Source of the DNA: Lonsdalea populi
GTDB lineage: Bacteria; Pseudomonadota; Gammaproteobacteria; Enterobacterales; Enterobacteriaceae
Direction of reading: 5' to 3'
Assembly (NCBI RefSeq): GCF_015999465.1
Contig: NZ_CP065534.1
Coordinates: 992,001-1,056,000 of the forward strand
Length of the DNA: 64,000 nt
Shown: piece after piece, positions 44,518 to 54,117 of the stretch
Layout of the letters: each line of letters opens with the position of its first letter
How positions within the stretch are numbered: position 1 is the first letter of the stretch
Made by a program: the position numbers and the translations under genes
The notes under the pieces: model-generated
Seen by the model: the letters and a program-made list of their open reading frames with translations, nothing else
Database searches by the model: none
Told to the model about the DNA's origin: nothing

Positions 44518-46365
44518 GTGTTAAACCGTTATCCTTTGTGGAAGTACATCATGCTGATCGTGGCCGTTCTCATCGGTCTGCTGTATGCGCTTCCTAACCT
44601 ATATGGTGAGGATCCGGCGATTCAGATCACTGGCGCGCGAGGTGCCGCCGCCAGTGAATCGACGCTGGTCCAGGTCCAGAATGTCTTAAAAGAACAGAAT
44701 CTTTCCAGCAAGTCGATCGCGCTCGAAAACGGCGCGATACTGGCTCGTTTCTCTAACCCTGACGTACAGCTCCGCGCTCGTGAAGCGCTGCTGGGCGAGC
44801 TGGGCGACAAGTTCGTGGTTGCGCTCAACCTGGCTCCCGCGACCCCGCAGTGGCTGAGAGTGCTCGGCGCTGAACCCATGAAGCTGGGGCTCGACCTGCG
44901 CGGCGGCGTGCACTTCCTGATGGAAGTTGATATGGATACCGCGCTGGGCAAGCTGCAGGAACAAACCATGGATTCCCTGCGCAGCGACCTGCGCGAGAAA
45001 AACATTCCTTACGCCTCCGTCCGCAAGAGTGATAATTACGGCGTCGAAATTCGCTTCCGCGACGGTGATACCCGTAATCAAGGCGTCAGTTACCTGACGT
45101 CCCGCCACCGCGATCTGGTGATCAACGCCAACGGCGACGCCACGCTGCGTGCGGTTATGAGCGATGCGCGACTGAGCGAAGCCCGCGAGTATGCGGTCCA
45201 GCAGAACATCAACATTCTGCGTAACCGTGTGAACCAGTTGGGCGTCGCCGAGCCGTTGGTTCAGCGTCAGGGCGCCGACCGTATCGTCGTCGAACTGCCC
45301 GGTATTCAGGATACGGCGCGCGCGAAAGAAATCTTGGGCGCGACGGCGACGCTGGAGTTCCGTTTGGTCAACTCAAACGTGGATTCGACGGCTGCCGCCA
45401 GCGGTCGCGTACCGGGTGACTCGGAAGTGAAACAGATGCGTGAAGGCGGTCCTGTCGTGCTGTACAAGCGCGTGATCCTGACCGGCGACCATATCACGGA
45501 CTCCACGTCCAGCTCCGACGAATACAATCGCCCTCAGGTCAACATCTCTCTGGACAGCGCCGGCGGCAACATCATGTCCGACTTTACCAAGGACAACATC
45601 GGCAAACTGATGGCGACGCTGTTCGTGGAATACAAGGACAGCGGTAAGAAAGACGCCAACGGCCGCGCGATTTTGGAGAAACAGGAAGAGGTCATCAACG
45701 TCGCGACCATCCAGTCTCGTCTGGGCAACAGCTTCCGTATCACCGGTATCAACAATCCGAACGAAGCGCGTCAGCTGTCGTTGCTGCTGCGCGCCGGCGC
45801 GCTGATTGCGCCGATTCAGATCGTCGAAGAGCGGACCATTGGCCCGACGTTGGGGATGCAGAACATCACTCAGGGTCTGGAAGCCTGCCTGTGGGGCCTG
45901 ATCGCCTCCATCGTGTTCATGGTGGTCTACTACCGTAAATTCGGGATTATCGCGACTACCGCGCTTATCGCTAACCTGGTGCTGATTGTCGGGATTATGT
46001 CTCTGCTGCCCGGCGCGACGCTCACCATGCCGGGGATTGCCGGTATCGTGCTGACGCTGGCGGTGGCGGTTGATGCGAACGTGTTGATCAACGAACGTAT
46101 CAAGGAAGAGCTGAAAAACGGTCGAACGGTGCAACAGGCGATCCATGAGGGTTACAAAGGCGCGTTCTCCAGTATCGTGGATGCGAACGTGACGACCCTG
46201 ATCACTGCCGTGATCCTGTATGCGGTCGGTACCGGCTCGATCAAAGGCTTTGCCATCACCACGACGATCGGGGTTGCGACCTCGATGTTTACGGCGATTG
46301 TCGGTACCCGTGCCATCGTAAACCTGCTTTACGGCGGTAAACGCATTAACAAGCTGTCTATCTGA
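44518..46365 (+). CDS. secD: Protein translocase subunit SecD
   Basis: SecD works with SecF as a proton-driven membrane complex that pulls exported proteins through SecYEG on the periplasmic side. The 615-residue product (same as E. coli) has one N-terminal helix (about 9-28), a large periplasmic domain with [15 protein letters not shown], and five C-terminal helices. Among these is the RND-type [20 protein letters not shown]. The start is GTG after an AAAGGGAA site. The secF start follows 10 bases after the stop. Confidence 0.99.
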   Translation: MLNRYPLWKYIMLIVAVLIGLLYALPNLYGEDPAIQITGARGAAASESTLVQVQNVLKEQNLSSKSIALENGAILARFSNPDVQLRAREALLGELGDKFVVALNLAPATPQWLRVLGAEPMKLGLDLRGGVHFLMEVDMDTALGKLQEQTMDSLRSDLREKNIPYASVRKSDNYGVEIRFRDGDTRNQGVSYLTSRHRDLVINANGDATLRAVMSDARLSEAREYAVQQNINILRNRVNQLGVAEPLVQRQGADRIVVELPGIQDTARAKEILGATATLEFRLVNSNVDSTAAASGRVPGDSEVKQMREGGPVVLYKRVILTGDHITDSTSSSDEYNRPQVNISLDSAGGNIMSDFTKDNIGKLMATLFVEYKDSGKKDANGRAILEKQEEVINVATIQSRLGNSFRITGINNPNEARQLSLLLRAGALIAPIQIVEERTIGPTLGMQNITQGLEACLWGLIASIVFMVVYYRKFGIIATTALIANLVLIVGIMSLLPGATLTMPGIAGIVLTLAVAVDANVLINERIKEELKNGRTVQQAIHEGYKGAFSSIVDANVTTLITAVILYAVGTGSIKGFAITTTIGVATSMFTAIVGTRAIVNLLYGGKRINKLSI

Positions 46366-46375
46366 GGAGTGCGTT

Positions 46376-47344
46376 GTGGCACAGGAATATACTGTTGAGC
46401 AACTCAACTACGGCCGTAAAGTCATCGACTTTATGCGCTGGGACAATCTGGCGTTCCTGATTTCCGGGATTCTGCTGGTGATTTCTCTGGTGCTGATCGG
46501 CGCCCGCGGCTTCAACTGGGGACTGGATTTCACTGGCGGTACGGTGATTGAAATTCACCTGGAAAAACCGGGCGATCTGGACGAAATGCGTCAGGCGCTG
46601 GAGAAAGCCGGCTTTGCCGATCCGCTGGTTCAGAACTTCGGCAGCAGCCGCGACGTGATGGTGAGAATGTCGCCGAACGTCGGCAACTCCGGGCAGGAGC
46701 TGGGCAATCAGGTGTTGAACGTGATTAACCAGAGCACCTCCCAGCACGGCGAAGTGAAGCGTATCGAGTTCGTTGGACCGAGCGTCGGTAACGATCTGGC
46801 GCAGGCGGGCGGCATGGCGCTGCTGGCGGCGCTGATCTGCATCCTGATCTACGTCGGCTTCCGTTTCGAATGGCGGTTGGCGCTGGGTGCGGTTATCGCA
46901 TTGGCGCATGACGTCATCATCACGCTGGGCGTGCTGTCGCTGTTTCAGATCGAAATCGATCTGACGATTGTGGCCTCGCTGATGTCGGTCATCGGCTACT
47001 CGCTGAACGACAGCATCGTGGTCTCCGACCGTATCCGTGAGAACTTCCGTAAGATCCGCCGCGGTACGCCGTATGAGATCATGAACGTGTCGCTGACGCA
47101 AACGCTGAGCCGTACCATCATGACGTCCGCCACCACGCTGGTGGTGGTGCTGATGCTGTATATCTTCGGTGGTGCGATGCTGTCGGGCTTCTCGCTGGCG
47201 ATGCTGATCGGCGTCTCCATCGGTACGGTGTCTTCCATTTACGTCGCGTCCGCACTGGCGCTGAAGCTGGGCATGAAGCGCGAGCACATGATTCAGCAAA
47301 AAGTCGAGAAAGAGGGAGCGGACCAGCCGTCGCTGTTACCGTAA
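46376..47344 (+). CDS. secF: Protein translocase subunit SecF
   Basis: SecF is the partner of SecD, with six membrane helices and a small periplasmic domain. The 322-residue product shows [14 protein letters not shown] near the first loop and the family motifs [20 protein letters not shown] and [20 protein letters not shown]. The start is GTG following GAGGAGTG. It is the last gene of the cluster, ended by a strong bidirectional terminator; yajD and tsx, which follow in E. coli, are missing. Confidence 0.99.
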   Translation: MAQEYTVEQLNYGRKVIDFMRWDNLAFLISGILLVISLVLIGARGFNWGLDFTGGTVIEIHLEKPGDLDEMRQALEKAGFADPLVQNFGSSRDVMVRMSPNVGNSGQELGNQVLNVINQSTSQHGEVKRIEFVGPSVGNDLAQAGGMALLAALICILIYVGFRFEWRLALGAVIALAHDVIITLGVLSLFQIEIDLTIVASLMSVIGYSLNDSIVVSDRIRENFRKIRRGTPYEIMNVSLTQTLSRTIMTSATTLVVVLMLYIFGGAMLSGFSLAMLIGVSIGTVSSIYVASALALKLGMKREHMIQQKVEKEGADQPSLLP

Positions 47345-47361
47345 CGCTCTATTTCGATATG

Positions 47362-47393
47362 AAAAAACCCGCCTTTCACGGCGGGTTTTTTTT
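47362..47393. terminator. Terminator after secF
   Basis: A 12-bp stem AAAAAACCCGCC / GGCGGGTTTTTT with loop TTTCAC and further T residues. Its symmetric A/T flanks could also stop the converging yajI transcript. Confidence 0.92.
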
Positions 47394-47466
47394 GGCTTGT
47401 GCCACGGTTCCGGGCAGAAGGCGCGGGCAAGATGGTGCCCGCTATCCCGGCTATCAAGGCGGTTCA

Positions 47467-48039
47467 TCAGTGCGCTGGTGAGGACATGGGGTTTGGCCGC
47501 GGCACAGCCGCGGCCTTCTCGATATCGTACAGGCGAATAAAACCCAGCTGTTCGGGGGATAGGCCGGTCAGGCGCAGCGCGATCGCGGCCTCCCATTTAG
47601 GGAGCAGCGTTTGCGTCACGGCGAAGGATTGGGTTTGCGCGCCATCCGTCAGCGGTTTTCCCGACGCGTCCAGTTCGCCCCAGTCCAGATGGGCGCGGAA
47701 ATTCGGCAGGGTTCCGCCGTCGAGCAGTCGGATATGCAACTGGGCGTGCGTCCCGCTGGCTTCTTGCGAAACATGGCTCAGAGAGACGCTGAGTCGGCCG
47801 ATCGCGCTGTCCACCAACGCATAATTTTTGGCTGCCGGCAGCAGATAAACCCCCGTGTCGGAGTGCGCGTTCAAGGCATTTTGGCGTTTGAGCGCCACGG
47901 CCTGCTTGGCGAGCGTTTGCAACCGTTGATTCAACTGACTGATTTCTTGCTGCACCTGGGGCAACGGTTGCTGTTGGGCGCAGCCTGCCAGCGCGATCAA
48001 CGTTGGCAGCAAAGTAAGCAGACGGAAACGGGCGGTCAT
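47467..48039 (-). CDS. yajI: DUF3251 lipoprotein YajI
   Basis: The 190-residue product has a lipoprotein signal peptide (MTARFRLLTLLPTLIAL) with lipobox LAGC, so Cys-21 would be the lipidated residue. A Gln-rich helical stretch (QQPLPQVQQEISQLNQRLQ) and a beta-rich DUF3251 domain follow, the latter containing SHVSQEASGTHAQLHIRLLD. The function of YajI is unknown; the position near nrdR is as in E. coli. The open frame begins 57 bases earlier, but the signal peptide fixes the start at 48039. Confidence 0.92.
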   Translation of the reverse strand: MTARFRLLTLLPTLIALAGCAQQQPLPQVQQEISQLNQRLQTLAKQAVALKRQNALNAHSDTGVYLLPAAKNYALVDSAIGRLSVSLSHVSQEASGTHAQLHIRLLDGGTLPNFRAHLDWGELDASGKPLTDGAQTQSFAVTQTLLPKWEAAIALRLTGLSPEQLGFIRLYDIEKAAAVPRPNPMSSPAH

Positions 48040-48213
48040 GAAAGAGTCTCCTTGAGAAACGGCGGTATATCCTGGACGGAGAAAACGTCGCCGCATTAAG
48101 TCAGGCGCCGAGTTGGCGTCATCGCCAGATAAGTGTTCTGCGACAGATAATAGCGGATGCGGAACAAAAACGGAGCATCGGCAGAAAGCGGCGGGACAGA
48201 AACCCGAGAGGGG

Positions 48214-48250
48214 AAAAGGCTGCGCCCGCAGGAGGGAAGCGGGCGCAGCC
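48214..48250 (-). terminator. Terminator after mgtA
   Basis: Read on the minus strand, a perfect 12-bp stem GGCTGCGCCCGC / GCGGGCGCAGCC with a nine-base loop is followed by TTTTCC. Confidence 0.85.
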
Positions 48251-48264
48251 GTTGCGTCGGCCGG

Positions 48265-50967
48265 TTACTGCCGGCCGTAACGGCGAGCGAAGAAGCCTTT
48301 CATCGCCTGCGTCAGCATCATGTAGCCGCAAAGAATGGCGATGAGCCATGGGAAATAGCTCAGAGGCAGCGGCTGCAGTTCCAGGAACCCGGCCAGCGGT
48401 GAGAAGACCAGCGCGATCCCCGTCGCCATAATCAGCAGCGTCATCATTGCCAATGGCCATGACGGACGGCTCTGGATAAACGGAATTTTACGGGTACGGA
48501 TCATATGCACGATCAGCGTCTGCGACAGCAGCCCTTCAATGAACCAGCCGGACTGGAACAGGGTTTGCATCTCCGGCGTGTTGGCCTGAAATACCCACCA
48601 CATCAGAGAGAACGTCATCACGTCGAAAATAGAGCTGATCGGGCCGAAGAACACCATGAAACGACCAATATATCCGGCATCCCAGCGCTGCGGGCGGTGA
48701 ATCTGCTCATCGTCCACGTTATCGAACGGGATAGCGATCTGCGAAATATCGTACATCAGGTTCTGGATCAGCAGATGCAGCGGCAGCATGGGCAGGAACG
48801 GGAGAAACGCACTGGCGATCAGCACGCTGAACACGTTGCCGAAGTTGGAGCTGGCGGTCATCTTGATGTATTTCAACATGTTGACGAAGGTTCGACGGCC
48901 TTCAATCACCCCTTTCTCCAGCACCATCAGGCTTTTCTCCAGCAGGATGATATCGGCGGCCTCCCGGGCGATGTCCACGGCGGAGTCGACGGAGATGCCG
49001 ATGTCCGCCGCCCGCAGAGCCGGGGCATCGTTAATGCCGTCCCCCATGAAGCCGACGACATGTCCCTGCGCTCGCAGCAGACGCACAATCCGCTCTTTGT
49101 GCATTGGCGTCAGCCGGGCGAACAGCGTAGTGGTTTCTGCCTGAGCCGAGAGTTGCTCGTCGGTCATCTCGTCGAGACGGCTGCCGAGCAGCGTCTTCGA
49201 ACAGTCGATGCCGACGTCGCGGCATACCTTGGCGGCCACGAGCTCACTGTCCCCGGTCAGGATTTTGACCGCGATCCCGCTGTTGTTCAGCGATTTCAAC
49301 GCGGGCGCGGTGCTCTCTTTCGGCGGATCGAGGAACGCGATATAGCCTTCCAGAATCAGATCGGACTCATCCACGCGGGCATGATCCCGCGGCTCGGCGT
49401 CGATCATCTTGCTGGCGACGGCCACGATTCGCAGGCCCTGGCGATTCCAATCGTCGGTGAGATGGCGGATCCGCAGCAGCCGGTCCTCATCCAGCACCAT
49501 GGTCTCTTCACCGATTCGCACGGAGGAACAGACGCTCAGCATTTCCTCCAGCGCGCCTTTGCAAATCAGCTGATGCTCCCGATCGTTTTCGGCGACGACG
49601 ACAGACATCCGGCGGCGTTCGAAGTCGAACGGGATTTCATCCACCTTGCTCCAGCGGGAGAGGACATCATGCTGCTCTTTGTCGGAAATACCTTCCAATA
49701 CGGCCTGATCGAGCAGGTTTTGCAGCCCGGTTTGGTGGGCGCTGTTCAGCCACGCCAGGCGCAGCACCTTTTGACTGCGGCGTCCAAAGGCATCGGTATG
49801 ACTTTCCAGCGCGATGCGATCCTGCGTCAGCGTGCCGGTCTTGTCGGTGCACAGAAGATTCATCGCGCCGAAGTTGTGAATAGCGTCCAGACGTTTGACG
49901 ATCACGTTCTGACGAGAGAGTTTGACCGCGCCTTTCGCCAACGTTGAGGTGACGATCATCGGCAGCATTTCCGGCGTCAGCCCCACGGCGACCGACAGCG
50001 CGAACAGCGCCGCCTCCCACCAGTCGCCTTTGGTGTAGCCGTTGATGACCAGCACGATGGGCGTCATCACCATCATAAAGCGGATCAGCAGCCAGCTGAC
50101 GCGGCTGATGCCCTGCTGAAAGGCGTTTTCCTGCTCGGGCTGATTCGTCACTCGGTCCGCCAACTGGCCGAACCAGGTGTTGGCGCCGGTGCCGATCACT
50201 ATCGCCTGCGCCGTACCGCTAATCACGTTAGTGCCCATGAAGCACAGCGTGTCGCTTTCCAGCGCCGGAGCGTTTTTCGCCAAGCGACTTTGCGCGACTT
50301 TTTCGACGGGCAGCGACTCGCCGGTCAACGAGGCCTGACTGATAAACAGATCGCGCGCTTGTAGCACGCGCAGGTCGGCCGGGATCATGTCGCCGGCCGC
50401 CAGCTTGACGATGTCGCCCGGCACCAGCTGATCCATCGGGATGTCCTGATACTCGCTGCGTCCGGTCTGATCATCGCATCGCAGGACGGTGGCGGTATTG
50501 CTGACCATCGCCTTCAGCGTATCCGCGGCTTTTCCTGAACGGGCTTCCTGAATAAAGTGCAGCAGCGTCGAAATCAGCACCATCAGCCCAATGACCAGTG
50601 CCGCGGTCAGATCTTCCGTGGCGTAGGAAATTAGCGCCAGCAGCGTCAGCAACAGATTGAAAGGGTTGCGATAGCAGCGCCACAAATGCAGCCACCAGGG
50701 CGCGGCCTGTTCGCCGGGGATCTTATTTTCACCGTAGGTCAGTCGTGCCTGTCGGACTTCATTAGGCATCAGCCCTTCGGGATGGCTGTCAAAAGCCTGA
50801 TAAAGCGCTTCTTCACTCTGCCAGGCGTAGTGATGACACTGACGGGCGAGACGCTCCGGAATCTCATTCGCCTGGCCGTCCGGCATGGGTGAGCGATGAA
50901 ACAAACGAGAAGGCAGATGGCGGCTAATTTGGGCGAGCCATTGCCGGGTGAGGCGTGTAAATAGCAT
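48265..50967 (-). CDS. mgtA: Magnesium-translocating P-type ATPase
   Basis: MgtA is a P3B-type ATPase that imports Mg2+ across the inner membrane in Mg2+ starvation. From the ATG at 50967 it has 900 residues (E. coli 898). The phosphorylated Asp is in LLCTDKTGTLTQD (about residue 373), with TGES in the actuator domain (SLTGESLPVEK), the hinge GDGINDAPALRAADIG, and about ten membrane helices. The open frame extends 57 bases upstream, but the chosen ATG follows GGAGGG. The leader contains a PhoP box, an mgtL-type leader peptide and alternative hairpins. The gene is an insertion between yajI and nrdR relative to E. coli. Confidence 0.97.
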   Translation of the reverse strand: MLFTRLTRQWLAQISRHLPSRLFHRSPMPDGQANEIPERLARQCHHYAWQSEEALYQAFDSHPEGLMPNEVRQARLTYGENKIPGEQAAPWWLHLWRCYRNPFNLLLTLLALISYATEDLTAALVIGLMVLISTLLHFIQEARSGKAADTLKAMVSNTATVLRCDDQTGRSEYQDIPMDQLVPGDIVKLAAGDMIPADLRVLQARDLFISQASLTGESLPVEKVAQSRLAKNAPALESDTLCFMGTNVISGTAQAIVIGTGANTWFGQLADRVTNQPEQENAFQQGISRVSWLLIRFMMVMTPIVLVINGYTKGDWWEAALFALSVAVGLTPEMLPMIVTSTLAKGAVKLSRQNVIVKRLDAIHNFGAMNLLCTDKTGTLTQDRIALESHTDAFGRRSQKVLRLAWLNSAHQTGLQNLLDQAVLEGISDKEQHDVLSRWSKVDEIPFDFERRRMSVVVAENDREHQLICKGALEEMLSVCSSVRIGEETMVLDEDRLLRIRHLTDDWNRQGLRIVAVASKMIDAEPRDHARVDESDLILEGYIAFLDPPKESTAPALKSLNNSGIAVKILTGDSELVAAKVCRDVGIDCSKTLLGSRLDEMTDEQLSAQAETTTLFARLTPMHKERIVRLLRAQGHVVGFMGDGINDAPALRAADIGISVDSAVDIAREAADIILLEKSLMVLEKGVIEGRRTFVNMLKYIKMTASSNFGNVFSVLIASAFLPFLPMLPLHLLIQNLMYDISQIAIPFDNVDDEQIHRPQRWDAGYIGRFMVFFGPISSIFDVMTFSLMWWVFQANTPEMQTLFQSGWFIEGLLSQTLIVHMIRTRKIPFIQSRPSWPLAMMTLLIMATGIALVFSPLAGFLELQPLPLSYFPWLIAILCGYMMLTQAMKGFFARRYGRQ

Positions 50968-51290
50968 AACAGTCCCTCCGCCACGACGGAGTGACGTCGC
51001 GGCGTGCTGACGCGCAGGGGTCATTCACCGGCGCATCGGTTTTTAACAACAGCAGGGACGATTTATGAACGTCGCTGCCTTACTGATCGGTCGGTAAGGC
51101 AGCGAGAAAAGCGGGGGCTGCCTTACCGAAGAAGTCCTGCCTGCGCAGGGTGAGGTTCGGGTTCCATTCAATTTCTCCGGTGGTCGATGCCATCCCAGGC
51201 GACGCGATCGTGCGGTCGGGAGGCGAGTTTCAGCTCAGGCGAAAGCCGTAAACGGCAGGCGCCATTATGCGGAGTCACAACTTAGCAGAT
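50968..51290 (-). promoter_or_regulatory. mgtA leader RNA with alternative hairpins
   Basis: The roughly 300-base leader between the PhoP box and mgtA carries three matched segments, given in transcript order. Segment 1 is CGGTAAGGCAGC (51128-51117), which includes the last codon and stop of mgtL. Segment 2 is GCTGCCTTACCG (51103-51092) and segment 3 is GTAAGGCAGCG (51083-51073). Segment 2 can pair perfectly with 1 (12 bp) or with 3 (11 bp), but not both. Near the mgtA start, CTCCG (50991-50987) can pair with CGGAG (50980-50976) and cover the ribosome site. The Salmonella and E. coli mgtA leaders also have exclusive stem-loops controlled by Mg2+ and mgtL translation; the same logic is inferred here. 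Confidence 0.75.
51123..51167 (-). CDS. mgtL: mgtA leader peptide MgtL
   Basis: A 14-codon open frame encodes MEPEPHPAQAGLLR. It starts with ATG seven bases after GGAG and is about 156 bases upstream of mgtA. E. coli MgtL begins MEPDPTPL; the alternation of acidic residues and proline at the N-terminus is kept (three Pro in seven codons). Such sequences are known to destabilise translating ribosomes at low Mg2+, coupling Mg2+ and proline supply to mgtA transcription. The later basic part of the E. coli peptide is not conserved. The stop codon lies within regulatory segment 1 of the leader. Confidence 0.85.
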   Translation of the reverse strand: MEPEPHPAQAGLLR

Positions 51291-51296
51291 TGATCC

Positions 51297-51313
51297 TCAA
51301 CCCAATCTAAACC
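51297..51313 (-). promoter_or_regulatory. PhoP box of the mgtA promoter
   Basis: On the minus strand, GGTTTA-GATTG-GGTTGA matches the PhoP direct repeat (T/G)GTTTA-N5-(T/G)GTTTA at 11 of 12 positions. It lies about 330 bases before mgtA and 130 before mgtL, the expected place for the E. coli-type PhoPQ-controlled promoter. Confidence 0.8.
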
Positions 51314-51420
51314 GATGTCTGGAGGGCGCTTGTGGCCGCGTCGCGCCATATGGAGGCTGGGTTAGGCGCTGAATTCAGGGTAAACTGTTCTTATGATAAA
51401 CGGAGGGAGCGGGAAAGGTT

Positions 51421-51870
51421 ATGCATTGCCCATTTTGTTCTGCAGTTGATACCAAAGTGATTGATTCCCGGTTAGTTAGTGAGGGAGCACAGGTACGTCG
51501 ACGTCGTCAGTGTCTGGTCTGCAACGAACGTTTTACCACCTTCGAAGTGGCGGAACTCGTGATGCCTCGTATCATCAAAAGCAACGATGTGCGGGAGCCC
51601 TTCAATGAGGACAAACTGCGCAGTGGTATGCAGAAAGCGCTGGAAAAACGGCCGGTCAGCTCCGATGACGTAGAGATGGCGATTAACCATATCAAATCGC
51701 AGCTGCGCGCCACCGGAGAACGAGAAGTTACCGCCAAGATGCTGGGTAATCTGGTGATGGATGCGCTGAAAAAGCTGGATAAGGTTGCCTACATCCGTTT
51801 CGCCTCGGTTTACCGCAGCTTTGAAGATATCCGAGAATTCGGGGAAGAGATCGCCCGTCTGCAGGATTAA
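51421..51870 (+). CDS. nrdR: Transcriptional repressor NrdR
   Basis: NrdR represses ribonucleotide reductase operons in response to bound ATP and dATP. The 149-residue product has a zinc ribbon (CPFC at 3-6 and CLVCNERF at 31-38) and an ATP-cone domain (about 46-136) with [16 protein letters not shown]. It heads the nrdR-ribD-ribH-nusB-thiL-pgpA cluster, 35 bases before ribD. No NrdR box was looked for beyond this window's reach. Confidence 0.98.
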   Translation: MHCPFCSAVDTKVIDSRLVSEGAQVRRRRQCLVCNERFTTFEVAELVMPRIIKSNDVREPFNEDKLRSGMQKALEKRPVSSDDVEMAINHIKSQLRATGEREVTAKMLGNLVMDALKKLDKVAYIRFASVYRSFEDIREFGEEIARLQD

Positions 51871-51905
51871 CCTCCGTCAGTCGGCGCTGAGAAGAGAGAC
51901 TGGGA

Positions 51906-53021
51906 ATGACACTACCGTCGGATGAATTTTATATGGCCCGGGCGCTGGAACTGGCGCGCCGGGGCCGTTTCACCACCGCGCCCAATCCCAACGTAGGCTG
52001 CGTGATCACCCGCGACGGCGAGATCGTCGGCGAAGGCTATCACCAGAAGGCGGGCGGTCCTCATGCGGAAGTTCACGCGCTGAGCATGGCCGGTGAATGC
52101 GCGCGCGGCGCAACGGCTTACGTCACGTTAGAACCCTGTAGTCATCACGGGCGTACACCGCCCTGCGCGGATGCGCTGATCGCCGCCGGCGTGAAACGGG
52201 TTGTCGCCGCGATGCAGGATCCCAATCCACAGGTCGCCGGACGCGGGCTGACGCGATTGCATCAGGCCGGTATTGACGTCAGCTACGGCGTGATGGCGGC
52301 GGAAGCCGAGCAGCTTAATCGCGGTTTCTCCAAACGTATGCGCACCGGACGGCCCTTCGTACAGCTCAAAATGGCGGCGTCTCTGGATGGCCGCACGGCG
52401 ATGGCTTCCGGCGAAAGCCGGTGGATCACGTCACCGCAGGCGCGCCAGGACGTACAGCGTTTTCGCGCCGAAAGCGCCGCTATCCTGAGCAGCAGCGCGA
52501 CCGTGCTGGCGGACGATCCTTCTCTGACAGTGCGTTGGGAAGAGTTCGATCCCGAGATGCAGCGGGCGTATCCGCAGGATCAGCTGCGTCAGCCCGTCCG
52601 GGTGATTGTCGACAGCCAGGAGCGTGTCACGTTTCGTCATCGTCTGATTCAGCAGCCCGGGTCGACCTGGCTGGCACGTCGTCAGGCCGATGCGCAGGCA
52701 TGGCCGTCGTCGGTAGAACAGTTGGCGCTGCCGTTGCAGGGCGAAGGGATCGATTTGGTGGCGTTGATGCTGCTGCTGGGCAAACGCGAGATCAACTCGG
52801 TGTGGGTCGAAGCGGGCGCGCGGCTGGCCGGTGCGTTGCTGCGCGCCAATGTGGTGGACGAAGTGCTGCTCTACCTCGCGCCTAAGCTGCTGGGAGAGGC
52901 GGCGCGTCCGCTCTGCGTCTTGCCGGGATTGTCCCAGTTGTCCCAGGCGCCTGAGTTTTCGCTGGCGCAGGTGGCGCAGGTGGGTCCCGATCTGCGCGTG
53001 ACGCTTAAACCGCAGTCTTGA
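51906..53021 (+). CDS. ribD: Riboflavin biosynthesis bifunctional deaminase/reductase
   Basis: RibD deaminates the GTP-derived pyrimidine and then reduces its ribose side chain, two steps in riboflavin synthesis. The 371-residue product has an N-terminal cytidine-deaminase-like domain with zinc site HAEVHAL and PCSHHGRTPPC (about residues 55-90). A C-terminal DHFR-like reductase follows with FVQLKMAASLDGRTAMASGE. The ATG follows GGGA. It precedes ribH by about 120 bases. Confidence 0.98.
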   Translation: MTLPSDEFYMARALELARRGRFTTAPNPNVGCVITRDGEIVGEGYHQKAGGPHAEVHALSMAGECARGATAYVTLEPCSHHGRTPPCADALIAAGVKRVVAAMQDPNPQVAGRGLTRLHQAGIDVSYGVMAAEAEQLNRGFSKRMRTGRPFVQLKMAASLDGRTAMASGESRWITSPQARQDVQRFRAESAAILSSSATVLADDPSLTVRWEEFDPEMQRAYPQDQLRQPVRVIVDSQERVTFRHRLIQQPGSTWLARRQADAQAWPSSVEQLALPLQGEGIDLVALMLLLGKREINSVWVEAGARLAGALLRANVVDEVLLYLAPKLLGEAARPLCVLPGLSQLSQAPEFSLAQVAQVGPDLRVTLKPQS

Positions 53022-53140
53022 GGCGGCAGTACAGGCGTTTCGCTGAACAACATATCGGCTGACAAAACCGGACACGGCGCCGGAAGAATATGATAGAATC
53101 CGCCCCCCTGCGGGGCACTTAAACCAGTCAAAGGAAAGCT

Positions 53141-53623
53141 ATGAACGTTATTGAAGGTGTTGTTGCGACGCCTAACGCCCGCGTGGCGATTGCCATTGCC
53201 CGCTTCAACCATTTCATCAACAACAGCCTGTTAGAAGGCGCCGTTGACGCTCTGAAACGCATCGGCCAGGTGAAGGAAGAGAACATCACCGTGGTATGGG
53301 TGCCGGGAGCCTACGAACTACCGCTAGCGGTACGCGCGTTGACCAAAAGCACTCAAAACGGCGGTTACGATGCCGTGGTAGCGCTGGGAACGGTGATCCG
53401 TGGTGGGACAGCCCATTTTGAATTTGTGGCTGGCGAATGCAGCTCAGGTTTGTCGCAGGTTGCCATGAACAGCGACATTCCCGTGGCTTTCGGCGTACTG
53501 ACGACGGAAAGCATTGAGCAAGCTATCGAACGCGCCGGCACCAAAGCGGGCAATAAAGGCGCAGAAGCTGCGTTGACCGCGCTTGAAATGATTAATGTAT
53601 TACACGCTATCCAGCAAGCCTGA
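53141..53623 (+). CDS. ribH: 6,7-dimethyl-8-ribityllumazine synthase
   Basis: Lumazine synthase (called ribE in E. coli, ribH elsewhere) condenses the ribityl-pyrimidine made after RibD with dihydroxybutanone phosphate. The 160-residue protein shows [33 protein letters not shown], and the catalytic His in [20 protein letters not shown]. The ATG follows AAAGGAAA. The 120-base gap before it ends in a short C/G hairpin and may hold an internal promoter. nusB starts 20 bases after. Confidence 0.98.
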   Translation: MNVIEGVVATPNARVAIAIARFNHFINNSLLEGAVDALKRIGQVKEENITVVWVPGAYELPLAVRALTKSTQNGGYDAVVALGTVIRGGTAHFEFVAGECSSGLSQVAMNSDIPVAFGVLTTESIEQAIERAGTKAGNKGAEAALTALEMINVLHAIQQA

Positions 53624-53642
53624 TTAAGTAAGGGGTATTTCC

Positions 53643-54056
53643 GTGAAACCTGCTGCTCGTCGCCGCGCCCGTGAATGTGCGGTTCAAGCGCTTTATTCCT
53701 GGCAGTTATCTAAAAACGATATTGCCGATGTTGAACTACAATTCCTGAGCGAGCAGGATGTCAAAGGCGTTGACATCACCTATTTCCGCGAGCTGTTGAC
53801 CGGGGTAGCGACGCAGGCCGAGCGTATGGATGAGTTAATGACGCCATATCTGTCCCGCAAGCTGGAAGAGCTGGGTCAGGTGGAAAAAGCCATCCTGCGT
53901 CTGGCGATCTTTGAACTGAGCCGTCGTGACGATGTGCCGTATAAGGTGGCCATCAATGAAGCCATCGAACTGGCTAAAGTGTTCGGCGCTGAAGACAGCC
54001 ATAAGTTTGTCAACGGCGTGTTGGATAAAGCTGCCCCGCACCTGCGTAAAAAATAA
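53643..54056 (+). CDS. nusB: Transcription antitermination factor NusB
   Basis: NusB with NusE (ribosomal S10) binds boxA RNA and supports antitermination of rRNA operons. The 137-residue all-helical protein begins [21 protein letters not shown] and ends with [20 protein letters not shown] and [16 protein letters not shown]. The start is GTG, after AAGGGG. It is 20 bases downstream of ribH and 62 before thiL. Confidence 0.98.
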   Translation: MKPAARRRARECAVQALYSWQLSKNDIADVELQFLSEQDVKGVDITYFRELLTGVATQAERMDELMTPYLSRKLEELGQVEKAILRLAIFELSRRDDVPYKVAINEAIELAKVFGAEDSHKFVNGVLDKAAPHLRKK

Positions 54057-54117
54057 GTCATTCGGGACCGGATTACCCGTCCCGCAAGTTTGAGCTTCGG
54101 TACAGTCTGGACGAAAT

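Noticed and set aside
45373..47299. Long antisense frames over secD and secF
   Set aside because: Composition is typical of reverse frames; secD and secF fully explain the region.
48505..49947. 480-codon open frame antisense to mgtA
   Set aside because: It is a reverse-frame shadow of mgtA with His/Gln/Arg-rich low-quality sequence.
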